Source: Eucalyptus grandis (lineage: Eukaryota; Streptophyta; Magnoliopsida; Myrtales; Myrtaceae). From it: a stretch of 64,000 nt of DNA. The stretch spans positions 377,001 to 441,000 of the forward strand of contig NC_052622.1 in assembly GCF_016545825.1 (NCBI RefSeq). Direction: 5' to 3'. Position numbers and translations under genes: made by a program. Below the pieces are notes generated by a model. It worked only from the letters and a program-made list of their open reading frames with translations. It was not told the DNA's origin and ran no database searches. Within the stretch, counting starts at the first letter, position 1, and every line of letters begins with the position of its first letter. Of the stretch, positions 24,954 to 35,583 are shown piece after piece.

Positions 24954-25081
24954 TGGAGGGCGTTCCTTCGCTCTTAGACATCTCCTACTCACTGATCAAC
25001 CCTCGTAGGACTCGAAAGCCACAGAAAAAGAAAAAGAAGAAGAAAGTGAAAGAGTAAGAGAGAGCAGCTAGAGTATCGACG

Positions 25082-25404
25082 ATGAGATCGGTGTCACGAG
25101 CGACGATGATGCTGGTGGTGGTCGTGGCGATAGTCGTGACCATGAGCAACGAGCTGGTGCATGGCCAGACGAGCCCGAGCCAGTGCAAGGAAGAGAGGAA
25201 GCAGTTGGAGAGCAATTGCAGGCCTGTGATATTCGGGAGACAGCCGACTCCCCAGTGCTGCGCGAGAGTGAGGGCGACTCATGTCGAGTGCGTGTGCCCT
25301 TATGTCACTCCCAAACTGGCCGCTCTTCTCGGCGTCGATCGCACCATCAAGCAGATTGAGGGCTGCGGAAGGACCGTCCCTCGCAACTTCAAGTGTGGAA
25401 GTAC

Positions 25405-25460
<56 letters not shown>

Positions 25461-25623
25461 CGACCGGCCGGAAGCACAATTATCGTCGCCTTCTGTTTCC
25501 ATTTCTGTAGTTTATCGATTGCATGCGGTGAACGAACGTCGAAATCGAAGCTTTTGAGCTATCTGATAACCTGATTCTGAGCGTGTCATTTTTCTTGGTG
25601 CAGGTGTCACCACCCCTCCTTGA
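25082..25623 (+). CDS. Small secreted eight-cysteine (AAI/LTP-like) protein, copy 1
   Basis: Exon 1 is 25082-25400 and exon 2 is 25604-25623, encoding 112 residues. The intron is phase 1 and splits the serine codon in the C-terminal CGSVTTPP. Residues 1 to about 29 form a signal peptide ending near HGQ. The mature part shows C-C-CC-CxC-C-C, with QCKEER, PQCC, ECVCP and VPRNFKCGS, the eight-cysteine pattern of the bifunctional inhibitor/lipid-transfer/2S albumin superfamily. Such proteins act in the cell wall or apoplast; ligand and role are unknown for this subgroup. A paralogue with the same exon structure lies at 34070. An uninterrupted TC run starts 6 bp after the splice donor. Confidence 0.88.
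25406..25458 (+). repeat. (TC)n microsatellite inside the intron
   Basis: About 26 uninterrupted TC units starting at +6 of the intron. It is likely to vary in length among individuals; its closeness to the donor might affect splicing, but nothing shows that it does. Confidence 0.95.
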
Positions 25624-25661
25624 GCGAGGATCGACCCCGCAAGCAGTTGCGCGGCTATTAT

Positions 25662-25667
25662 AATAAA
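25662..25667 (+). terminator. Polyadenylation signal of cysteine-rich gene copy 1
   Basis: AATAAA lies 39 bp after the stop codon at 25623, in a T/A-rich context. Confidence 0.6.
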
Positions 25668-27865
25668 GTTTTACTTGAATAAGAGATCTGCTACTCAAGC
25701 GCGACGGATTTTGCCGGAGAACTATTCTGACGTAGCATGGCCTGGATCAATAGATTATCACGTTCCTCTTGTGTTGGGCAATCTTCCCTTTTCTTTTCTT
25801 TCTGAATTCTATTATGTAAGCTTTTGGATTATGGAATGTCATTCGGCATAAAAGATTTCGAGAGAAGGTGTCATAATTACGCTTGCACTTGAAAGATATT
25901 CTGGATCTTATCAGTTGCACTTGATACACGTCAAATATTATCTTAAGCCAGTTGATATGCATAGCACTTAACTTCGTGAGAACTTTGCAATATTCATCAA
26001 GTTTGACCGATTTCGAGCAATAACAAGTTAATTGGAAAATGCACATCCAAGAATAAGATGCCAGAATGAGCTAGGCCTTGTCGTCTCTACAAGTCAAAAT
26101 GAAATGAAATACAACGAGGGTCGTAACTTCATAAATTTTCTACATCTCAAGAACCTTTCCACCTGTCCCAGGATATTGGGGACCTTGTCACTTGTTTCGA
26201 CCCGTCATGCTATTTTTGCCTAAATGTGAAAAGCCGCTACTGAAGGCAAATTTCCCCCCTGCAAATTGACAAGAAGCTTAATGCAAGGAAAATTGTCCCA
26301 AAATCCTAAATTTATTGCATTTTTGTCAAGTCAGTCCTAAATTTTTCAATTTTGCCAATTGAGTCCTAAGTATTATCACTTTTGCCAATTTAGCCATTCG
26401 GCTAATTTTGATAAAAAAAAAATCACTAACGTAAACAATGGTTGCCCTATGTGGTATAACGATGTTAACGTGGATAATTTTTAATAATATTTTTATTATT
26501 TTTATTGTATTTTTCTTTTTATTTTCTTTTATTTTTCCCTAACTCTAGGCCAAGGAGGTCACTAGCCATAGGCAAAAGTGTTGCTGCCTCCACCAGCCAC
26601 GGGTGATGCCCTCACCTGGGGCATTGCAGCCCTCACTTGATTCTAGGTGAGGGTCGGCCAGCGACCTCGACCCTGCCTGCCCAGGGTTAGAAAAAAAAAG
26701 GAAAAAAAATAAATTAATTAATAAATGGGTGTCGCTAGGTCTTGAGAATAACGGTGAACTTCCAGCCATGTATTCCAAATTGGAAGAGAAGGCACCCGAC
26801 AGGTCAAGTTTGGTCCTTTTTGTCTTATCTTAGCCTCTCTTTTTTTTTTTTTTTTTTGGGGTGCCTAAAGTTATTGCCTAGGTTATGTGCAAATAATTTT
26901 GCGACACTCACTTGAAACCAAAAAAAGGAAATCAGACGCATCTCACCGAAATATTGCTTCTATAAAAATACTTTGCCACCCAAAAAATGGAATTTTACAA
27001 TAAAAAAAAGGCCCATTAAAGCATGTCCACTGAAAAAAAAAATAGAATGATTAAATGATCAACGAGAGCACAGCACATTAATTTTCTAGTAAATAATGTA
27101 TCACAATCCAAATGTCATATTTCATTAAATAATATAGATCCATCGTTCATGATACGTTTAAGATAATTTTCTATTCAAAAAATATCTTTAAGCACAAAAT
27201 TAATGTAATTTATTGGAATACTTCATAAAATTCCATAGAGTTGGGTGAGTGGGTGAAAAATAGGCATACTTGCATGAGATGCATATTGTAGAATTTTTGT
27301 GTGTTTCATGTGTAAGAAATTTTTAAAAAGGAAACTACTTTTGGAAAATTTGTCAATAAATGAAAGGATGAAAAAATCACTAATAACTTGTTTACACATT
27401 CTCTACATAACAAGTTTGCAGACTCCAAGGGCAGCGGAAAAAACGAATAAAAGAATCTTTTACAAACTACTACCAAAAGAAAAAGATTTATGGCAAATAA
27501 AATGAAGGTGTAGAAGTGTGAGTGGAAACTAGACAAAAAAGTTTTGAGCTTTCCTTGAAGAAATTTGTGGCCTGAAATGGGCCATAATTCTCACAGTTGA
27601 TTTCCCACCGTCACTTCAGCATTTCTATGAGAATAGACTCTGGCGAGATCCATGCATGCGGGTCCATGGTGGATATGGTCCCATACAAGAACTTTTCCAC
27701 GTAATTGTAAGGTTGGCTATCACTTGGCAAAAGCCGAACCAAGCAGGCCCTTGGAATAAGATGATGTGTCAATGATTTATTCAGACAATGAATTTTGTTT
27801 TCCTTGTTGTTCTTAAGTTGCAACTGGAAGGTTAAATGAAATTTGGCGTCTATACCTCGGCTCAA
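25668..27865. other. Intergenic repeats; no supported gene
   Basis: At about 26290-26420 there are repeated strings CCTAAATTTATTGC, AGTCCTAAATTTTTCAATTTTGCC and AGTCCTAAGTATTATCACTTTTGCC, a common plant repeat end. A GC-rich core follows at about 26540-26690, and T- or A-runs lie near 26700 and 26840. A minus-strand frame ending at 27611 has a protein-like tail (PYNYVEKFLYGT, then PHAWISPE) and could be the end of a degraded exon, but I do not recognise the family. Confidence 0.45.
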
Positions 27866-28597
27866 GAATGAAGAGTAGCGATAGCACGTACCGTCTTTGG
27901 GTGAGAGGAGAGTGGAGAATGTGTTTGTTTCAAACACACGAAGCCAATAATGTGTTCGGGGCCGAACAATATTTCGTCCTTAACTTGACTCAAAACATGT
28001 TTGTTTTCTTGTTTCATAACAATTACCTAAATAATTTTAATTAAGACCCGAAACATGTACTCAACTTGTTTTTTGTTTGGGTCATGTTCAGATTGGATCA
28101 AGTCGGGTTTTTGGACACCCCTACATAATGTTGGTTTAAAAAGAAGAAATTTACACAAACGACCTTAGACACGATAAATTTGAAAAGATGAGTAATTATA
28201 TTCGTCAAACCAATGCATAAGGCCGCTTGTGCAATATCTCCTTTAGACCGACGTTTACCAGCGGCGTATGTTCCACTTTTTTTAAAATTCAACCCTCTCA
28301 TGTGAAAAAGGCATGAGTCAAATTAATGTGGTGTGAGAGTCTTCCATGGAATAGAACTTTGAGGTTTTGACTAACCAATTCATCTAGAACGCAATTGATT
28401 CATGATCTCATGCTTAGCTGATTTCCAGGTGATTAGCAAGAGAAGAAAGCATAATGAGGAGGCACTCGACAAGGGCGAGTGACCTGACCTGGTGATGACT
28501 AATGAACGCTGATGGCGGGGGCGGGGGCGGGGCCAGGGGCGGCACTTGTTGTTACCACAAATTTTTGGGGTAATTATCGTTGCAGACATTCAGGCAA
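27866..28597 (+). repeat. Local tandem duplication, unit A
   Basis: Begins AATGAAGAGTAGCGATAGCAC and runs to the same string at 28598. The part 28126-28597 matches 28620-29095 closely, including GGCCGCTTGTGCAATATC, GACCGACGTTTAC and the G-rich GGCGGGGGCGGGG. About 235 bp of this unit (27895-28127) have no counterpart in unit B. No gene was recognised in it. Confidence 0.85.
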
Positions 28598-29100
28598 AAT
28601 GAAGAGTAGCAATAGCACATACCGTTGGCGTAAAAAGAAAAAAATTTACACAAACCACCTCAGATACGATAGATTTGAAAGATTTGAAAGAACCGGTAAT
28701 TATATTCGTCAAATTAATGCATAAGGCCGCTTGTGCAATATCTCCTTTAGACCGACGTTTACTGGCGGTGTATGTTCCACTTTTTTGAAAATTCAACCCT
28801 CTCGTGTCAAAAAGGCATGAGTCAAATTAATGTGGCGTGAGAGTCTTCCATGGAATAGAACTTCGAGGTTTTGACTAACCAATTCATCTAGAACGCAATT
28901 GTTTCTTGATCACATGCTTAGCTGATTTCCAGGTGATTAGCAAGAGCAGAAAGCATTATGAGGAGGCACTCGATAGAGGCGAGTGACCTGACCTGGTGAT
29001 GACTGATGAACGCTGATGGCAGGGGCGGGGCCAGGGGCGGCACTTGTTGTTACCACAAATTTTTGGGGTAATTATCATTACAAACATTCAAGCAATTTCA
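28598..29100 (+). repeat. Local tandem duplication, unit B
   Basis: Second unit, differing from unit A by point changes, by loss of the 235-bp part and by a shorter G-rich run near 29020-29040. The SINE sits at its right edge. Confidence 0.85.
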
Positions 29101-29288
29101 TCACCGCCCGTAGCAGCGCAGCTAGCTTGGGGCTGTCTCCCCCTCACGAAGAGAATGAGTTCGAATCCCAGAAGCGTTGTTAGGGATTCTTATCTGAAGT
29201 ACTATGGTGGTGGGTCTTACAGTTGCCCCATAGGGTTTGCTCGCCAGCTGTCGGCTTACGGGATTCCTTGGATTACCAAAAAAAAAAA
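29101..29288 (+). mobile_element. tRNA-derived SINE
   Basis: A 188-bp element flanked by a 17-bp target duplication (29084-29100 ACATTCAAGCAATTTCA; 29289-29305, two mismatches). The head holds a tRNA-like A box region (TAGCGCAGCTAGC-type, about 29111-29130) and a perfect B box GAGTTCGAATCCC at 29157-29169. The tail is GGATTACC plus an A-run at 29278-29288. Internal polymerase III promoter, A-tail and long duplication together define a SINE moved by LINE machinery. Its body (CTATGGTGGTGGG) is related to the element at 34847. Confidence 0.9.
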
Positions 29289-29305
29289 ACATTGAAGCAA
29301 CTTCA

Positions 29306-29507
29306 CTATGTTGGCCTAAATATATCTTGGTTTTGCTAATGAAGAAGGAAAAGCAAATCCAACAGAAGTTTTTCCGCCTTCTATCTATCTTGGAAGTACA
29401 TGGAATGAAACTTCACAAATATGGTTAGTTGTCTCGGAAAATTCTCTTGCTGCCCATTTGAGCCCCGCTAAAGTGAGCTTGCGACTGCTGTGGAAGCCAA
29501 AAACACC
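29306..29507 (-). pseudogene. 3' end of the TIR-NBS-LRR remnant, left of the solo LTR
   Basis: On the minus strand this continues the LRR frame found right of the solo LTR. After GLASLKIFRLSWIGV at 32941-32990, the frame runs on across the duplicated ACACC into 29507 with no stop for about 40 codons (SSRKLTLAGLKW, CEVSFHVLPR), then ends at TAG near 29393. The end of the coding match is not well defined. Confidence 0.6.
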
Positions 29508-32500
29508 TGTCACGCCTCGAACCTCGAGCGTGCCAACATCCCACCATAGTCATGCAAATACGACATTTCTAGGTAGTGTCGCCGACCTCATTCATTTATG
29601 ATTACGCAAGCGGAACGTATTATAAAACCCCTGACAATGAAATACGGGATAGAAAAGCAGGAAACAATTTCACAACCAATCACTTAAACAAACCAACGGA
29701 GTTACAGACGAAGGCCTACAGCCAAAAGTCTACAAAAGACCGACTCTTAAAAATGAACCGTCCTACGACCTACAAGTCGGACACGCTCTCCAATCCTTAT
29801 GACTTCACCTCTGCAACTCCTCAAGGCCAACCAAAGCTATCTGGCCGCTCCGTCCACCAGGGACCTGAAATTTTAATCCCACAACCGGGATGAGACAATG
29901 TCTCAACAAGTTCAACCCCATAAACCCCTATTAGAAAGAAAATACGCCCAAGGGTGGCCTAGCCACATCACACAGAGAACTTACCTCGCCTCAATTCCTT
30001 CCTGCAGGTTAGCACAATTCAAATCGCTCAATCACAGATAGTAAATAGGAACTTAAACAACCGAAATGAATTCACTTTCATATAACCAACAACCACGGGG
30101 GTCCTGATTATAAGACTAAATCGTTATGACACGTCCCATTCCATGCCGCACAATTCCGTCCCATAATCCGACCCATCAACAACACTCAACATGCATTCCA
30201 ATTGTCATTCACTACCAAACAAGGGCATAGCCTACTCGCAAGTCGGCTATCTACTAACATTACGGCATTTCTAGAAGAATAAAGGTCCAGTCGGTCCCAC
30301 CACTACTGTGACCAAGCCACGTCATTCTATCGACGGCATTTCTAGAAGAATAAAGGTCTAATCGGTCCCGCCACTACTGCGACCAAGCCACGTCATTCTA
30401 TCGACGGCATTTCTAGAAGAATCCCGCCACTACTGTGACCAAGCCACGTCATTCTATCGACGTCATTTCTAGAAGAATAAAGGTCTCCCGCCACTACTAT
30501 GACCAAGCCACGTCATTCTATCGACGGCATTTCTAGAAGAATAAAGGTCCAGTCGATCCCGCCACTACTGCGACCCGAGCCACGTCACTCTCTTGACGGC
30601 ATTTATAGCAGAATAAGGATCCAATCGGCTTAGCCACTACTACGACCCGAGCCTTTCAACTAGCACACGACAATTCGATATCGATCCCTGTATACTTTAC
30701 ATTTCACTCACATAATCCAATTACGATATTAACCATTAACAATCCAATTCCAATGCCAAACTCGACACTTGGAATTTTCTAAATAAAATCCATACCTTTC
30801 ACAATCCACACTCAATTTATAATATCCAATCATCAATTTCAAAATCTGACTACACAGCAGCGATCGGCACGAAATTCTGAGATTTAGGGTCCTAACAAAA
30901 TTTTCGGAATTTAATAATTAATTAAATTTATTCCGAAAATAAATCAAAAGTAAATTCCTTTATGTCACATCACAGTTTATATTAATATAACCACTCACTT
31001 AACCTTAAATTAAACACAATTTAAGTTAATCAAACACCTTAATATAATCTACACTTAAATAAATTAAACTAACCACCTAATAACACTTAACATAAACTAA
31101 GCACCCATAAAGCATCATTAACCCTCTAATCAAAGTTTAGTGAGTTAAACTCACAAGATTAACAAGCCGAGCGAACCAAAACGATGAGGACGACGCGAGG
31201 ATCGACTTTCCTCAAGCCGGGCCGAGCATCGGGCTCGGGAAGACGGCCAAAACAGGCCAAATAGGTGCTGTCATACCCATTTTTGCAGCCACTGATTTAG
31301 GGCTGGAGGAGGCGGATCCTGCGCCGGAATGGGCGGAGGAACGGCGGAGAAGCGGCGGCTGTAGCTTGGCGGGCGAGGCGGCAGCTCCGGCGTGACTCAC
31401 GGTGGCCGGAGGTGATTGAATTGCGGCTTGAGCTGGCTGAATAGCCCCCGGGACGCACGAGCAGAGGCCACGGAGACGGCTGGGCGTCGGCCAAGCGCGG
31501 GCAAGCGCGGGCGGACGGGCAGCAACGGCGAGCTCCGGCAAACGGGCGACGAGCGACGGCCATGGCTGCAGCTTCTTCGACAAGCTCAGATCTGATGGGT
31601 TTTCGAGCAAGAACCCGAGATGGAGGAGAGAGGGCAACGGTGAGTGGACGCGCGGCTGCGCGCGCGAACGGCGGCGACAACGACGGCACCGGCGGCGAGC
31701 GACGAGCGGCGAAGGAAGCAGACGACGAGGGACTGCTTCGGCTTCTTCCTCTGCAAATTTTCTGGTCTTCGCACAACAACAATGGAGGAGAGAGGTGACG
31801 GGAGAGGAAGGGGGAAGACGGAGGGCGTGCGGCCAAGGCGGAGCGGCGACAGCGAACGGCGACGGACGAGCGAATGGCCGAGCGACGGTCGGGCGGACGC
31901 AGCTCCTCCTTGAAGCTTCGCACAACCTTTGCTCTCTCCAAGGAAGAAGATGAAGATTGAAGTGAGAGGTGCTTTTTGGGGACCAATGAGCATTCGACAC
32001 TTGTCAACACCTCATTTGCTTTGGCCCCAACCATGACATAAGCTGACCTCACATTCCACTAACTTCAAATCTCCCACAACAATTCTCCAATGGGTCCATT
32101 TTATTTTTCCGCCGGGGCATGAAACTTTGCACATCAATTCCTTTAATTCCAATCAATTCTCTCCCAATTGAGTCTAATTGAAGTCCATAAAATAAATCCA
32201 ATGTCACCACACTTTAATTCACATATTCACTTGTCCATAGAACCAACTTAAGTCCCAAAAGCGCGACCAAAGACAAGCTTACTAATTTCTCGAGCCAAAT
32301 TAGCCATTTTCTGATTTAATTGCTGAAAAACTCTGATTTCATGAAAAATCTTCCAAAGATAAGTCAATGATCCTAAAATGATTTGTGACACATCCAGACT
32401 TCCAATTTCTAAATTCGATCTCAATTCCACGATTAATTTCACTTTGGCACGATACTAGCGCGGTCCAACCTATCGGGTAGCCTTTAGAAATTTGCATGCA

Positions 32501-32940
32501 TTTGACCTGTGGTTGATCATCTCAAGCCACAATATACATCTTTGAAACATTGACGACTTTCGGTTGTCGAGGTAATCTCGAGGTTTCAAATACGACACAG
32601 GGTACCCAATCGATAGAAAAGTCGGCCCAGTGTCGATCGACAAGGATTATGCGATCTGGTGGAATCACCCACACTCGATCACATGCCTCTGTCGAGTCGA
32701 CCTATCCCCGGTCTCTAATCGATTTTTATTTGTGCCGTAATGACCCTTGTAGATTAGCTCGGTCGAAAGGTCGCTTCCTGGCCAAATTCTCGAGTCCGAT
32801 GCATTATAATTTCTTAATGACTTCACCCGATAGACTAGTTTTCACATGAGTGGCCGATTCAAGGAAAAGAACTATATGCGTGCCAACGAAATGCCTATCT
32901 CAATTTATTGAAAATAGAATTGGAAAATCGAGATGTCACA
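29508..32940. mobile_element. Solo LTR of a large LTR-retrotransposon family, 3,433 bp
   Basis: It starts TGTCACGCC, ends GATGTCACA, and is flanked by ACACC at 29503-29507 and 32941-32945. There is no second LTR, primer site or protein domain, so this is a lone LTR left by recombination, or less likely a very large non-coding element. It includes a six-unit 71-bp tandem array (30262 to about 30655), an AT-rich zone, and a GC-rich zone (31190-31920) whose long open frames on both strands are low-complexity and not gene-like. A related, truncated copy lies at 3681. The host sequence is a resistance-gene remnant. Confidence 0.88.
30262..30655 (+). repeat. 71-bp tandem array inside the solo LTR
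   Basis: Unit starts are at 30262, 30333, 30404, 30460, 30524 and 30596. Each holds ACGGCATTTCTAGAAGAAT, then CCGCCACTACTGYGACC and CCACGTCATTCTATCG. Units 3 and 4 carry deletions of 15 and 7 bp, and the last unit is most diverged. The related element at 3681 has other short repeats (GCTCACTCAAGCTGATAA) at the corresponding place instead. Confidence 0.92.
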
Positions 32941-32945
32941 ACACC

Positions 32946-33995
32946 TATCCAACTTAATCGAAAGATCTTTAGTGAAGCCAACCCATCTATATGAATTTCC
33001 CCTCCCAAACTCTTGCAACATGAGGCATCTAATTCTTCAAGGTTGCTCAACTTGCTAATAGTACTAGGTAAATTACTCAATTTTTTGCAATAAGAAATAT
33101 GCAAAAATTTCAAATGCCCAATGGATTCAGGTAATTTGCAAATGCTTGCATCAGACGAGATAAATTGACTCACCTGTTGGAACTTCCGTTGGTGATGTGA
33201 TTGAAAAAATAATCAAATCCACATAACAAGCACTGCAATTTTACGAGGGATGTAATACTCTCTAGAAGTTTACATACTTGGGGCGAAAACTCAAGTCAAG
33301 GGTAGAAAAATTTACAAGATGGCTAATTGAACGGGAAAGTCCCATCAACCATTGGCAACAAGCAGGAGGAAGCACCTCTAGCTTCTTCAAAAAACCTATA
33401 CATAGAGGAATTTTCAATATAGCAATCTCGCTTATGCGTAGTTCCTTTGGTTTTTCCAACTTGCCCATTTCTTGGGGTAGCTCTTAGAGTTCATAACATT
33501 CTTGCAAGTCCAGAAAAGAGAAAGAAAAAAAAAGGCTCTTGGCTGCTCCAATAGAAGGGTCAATTTGGTTCAAATTCCTACATTCCCTAAGCCGAAATAT
33601 CTCTAAATTTTGGAAGGCTGACAGATCGGGAGTAACTTTTAAACATTGGCAATGTGTGAGATCTAGAACTTTCAAGTGCTTTGCCATCTGTAAAACAAAA
33701 TGATTGATAAATCCAACCTTAAAAATAAAGCATTAGAAACAAAGGACTAATCTCGCTAAGAATAAAGCATTAGAAGCAAAGGACAAAACCAAATCATCTT
33801 TTTTTGACCTTAAGATGACTTCGACCTTTTCAAAACTTTGAAATGTCATTTCCAAATAGACCGAGCACGACGAATTTCTTTCGACAAAATTAAGTGGCCA
33901 CGAATATAGGAGTAGGACATCCCCTCCGATCAGATTTGCACCACACACTGTAAGGAACCTAAGACTCGTGAAGAAGACGAGAGAAAACACGACGG
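32946..33995 (-). pseudogene. TIR-NBS-LRR (TNL) resistance gene remnant, LRR part
   Basis: Read on the minus strand. A stretch near 33995-33800 resembles the start of a TNL LRR region (SLRFLTVCGANLIGG, then FVVLGLFGNDIS one frame away). An acceptor TTTTACAG leads into an exon at 33687 with KHLKVLDLTHCQCLKVTPDLS and NLEIFRLRECRNL. After a TAA stop near 33484, ELPQEMGKLEKPKELRISE continues. PESIGHLKFLHISYCKKLSN and SNLEELDASCCKSL follow down to 32941. These are typical plant TNL LRR units. Stops, frameshifts, absent TIR and NB-ARC domains and the solo LTR inserted in its 3' part make it a pseudogene. TNLs are found in dicots, which supports the plant type. Confidence 0.85.
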
Positions 33996-34069
33996 ACGGG
34001 CATTCTACATAAGCAGTTGAACTGCTTCTTGATCTTGTGTAGAATTTAGAATAATCCGAGAGCTGGAAT

Positions 34070-34617
34070 ATGGGGAGGAAGAGGAGGAGTTCGGGGACGG
34101 CGGGGATGCAACTGCTTGTGCTTTGGCTGGTGATGCGGGGTGCTTGGGACGTCGCTGCGTTGACTCCTGGGCAGTGCAAGGAGGAGAGGAACCGCATCGA
34201 GGAGGCGTGCCGGTCGTCGTTCCTGGCGAAACAGAACGTGTCTCCGGCGTGCTGTCAGAGGGTGAGGGTCACGCATTTCGTGGAGTGCATCTGTCCCATC
34301 TCCCCCCAGTTAGCTTCCCTCATTCGGGCCTACGGGGTTAAGCGTCTCGTGGGCGAGATCCGGAGGTGTGGCGGCACCATCCCTCGCAACTACAAATGTG
34401 GAAGTAAGCGAAACACTTTCTCCCTCTCTCGATTCAAGTAAATTTGTCGCGACGATGCCATGCTTACAAGACAATATCTTATGTCTACAAGTTATGAATT
34501 GCTATCGATTTAGGTCTCGCTGTTTTATTAAATTGTGATTGATTTGATCTACGAAATACAAATGACTGAGCGATGATGCTTTCTCCTCTTGTTTCAGGTA
34601 TCACTACTCCCCCATGA
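34070..34617 (+). CDS. Small secreted eight-cysteine (AAI/LTP-like) protein, copy 2
   Basis: Exon 1 is 34070-34403 and exon 2 is 34598-34617, encoding 117 residues. A signal peptide covers residues 1 to about 34. The mature part has QCKEERN, ACC, ECICP and IPRNYKCGS with the same eight-cysteine order as copy 1 (25082), and the last exon encodes ITTPP. The intron is in the same place and phase as in copy 1, so the two are tandem paralogues. Coding sequences are clearly diverged, suggesting an old duplication, and the intergenic DNA is unrelated. The expected role is in the extracellular space; ligand unknown. The start lies only about 75 bp from the TNL remnant on the other strand. Confidence 0.88.
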
Positions 34618-34734
34618 ATTGTCATACGGAGCACGCGCCACATGCACTAAACGTATATTGCAGCGAATTCTTGTTCAGAGAGATTTACAATGCAGTGCCT
34701 AGATGTATGAATTTCCTCTGTCTGTGTTGTAATG

Positions 34735-34740
34735 AATAAA
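34735..34740 (+). terminator. Polyadenylation signal of cysteine-rich gene copy 2
   Basis: AATAAA, 118 bp after the stop, preceded by TGTGTTGTAATG, which resembles a plant far-upstream element. Confidence 0.6.
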
Positions 34741-34846
34741 CAATCCCAAGGTCTACTCTTCGTGATTTTCTTTATCTTATGAAGCTCTCCCCCTGTGATG
34801 TAATTTTTATGTTTCATTTTATGAATATGAGGTTTTCAAAACTTTT

Positions 34847-35168
34847 TCCTTTTTTTTTAACTGGGAATCTGCTTGAGCATTATTTCGCTTACGCTATTCG
34901 GGGTCACAAAATCCTCCAGCAGTTTTTTTTTTTGGTAACCAAGGATCTGCCTAAACCTCATTTCGCTTACGCTATTCGGGGTCACAAGGACCTCCAACAC
35001 CCGGTGGCACCTTCTAACTTTAACGGCGACTATACTTCGGGGGAAACTAGCACAGGACCCCACCACCATAGCCCCCACTGATAACGCTAGCTGTGGGTTT
35101 CAAACTCTCGAGCTTGGTGATAAAGGAAAGACTTTCAACCAACCAACGCAGCTACCCACCGGTAGGTA
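34847..35168 (-). mobile_element. tRNA-derived SINE with a duplicated 3' tail
   Basis: On the minus strand the head at 35168-35095 has an A box region (GGTAGCTGCGTTGGTTGG) and a B box GAGTTTGAAACCC (35095-35107). The body shares GGCTATGGTGGTGGGG with the SINE at 29101. The tail ends GGTTACC plus an A-run (34923-34933). Beyond it a second tail copy (34922-34859) repeats GTGACCCCGAATAGCGTAAG and ends in another A-run. The whole is flanked by GTTTTCAAAAC (34832-34842 and 35170-35180), so head plus both tails inserted together as one unit. Confidence 0.85.
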
Positions 35169-35185
35169 AGTTTTCAAAACCTTTT

Positions 35186-35583
35186 GATTTGACTAATCCC
35201 ATAAATGTATGTAAATCATCTCCATGTAAGGCTTCATTTATTAGGTTTACTGATGTCGCCACATAAATTACTCTGGGTAGTCGACACTTTGATTTGAGTA
35301 TGTAATTTGCTGTCTCGAAGGCAAACGCTTATGTCATACTACGCATGTGAGAGCTTACGAGCTTACCTTATCAAAAAATTTGATCACACCTACTCCGAGC
35401 GGATTCATGTTTCGCGTAGTGTGGGGAGTCTTCCCCCATTCCCCTTTTATATTTCCAAAAACAAATGATAAGTCATATCAAGGAAAAAATGCCTCACAAA
35501 ATCAAATAAGTTAATAAAGAATCCTAAAACCTGCCTGTTTTAGGCATGAGAACACCGCTTCTATTAAGACCATATGTACTTTG
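35186..35583. other. Short non-coding interval
   Basis: AT-rich, no gene or repeat structure recognised. It ends at the left terminus of a TTA-type element. Confidence 0.5.

Noticed and set aside
27611..27937. 108-codon minus-strand protein
   Set aside because: The tail looks protein-like, but the rest does not, and I cannot name a family or find neighbouring exons; only mentioned as a possible degraded exon.
30262..30655. CRISPR-like regular array
   Set aside because: Units are contiguous 71-bp copies without unique spacers, inside a plant retrotransposon LTR; this is a tandem repeat.
31212..32052. Overlapping open frames of 251-262 codons on the minus strand in the solo LTR
   Set aside because: Several frames are open at once because of GC richness. 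The products are arginine/serine/alanine/proline-rich with no domain. It might be part of an LTR transcript but is not supported as a gene.
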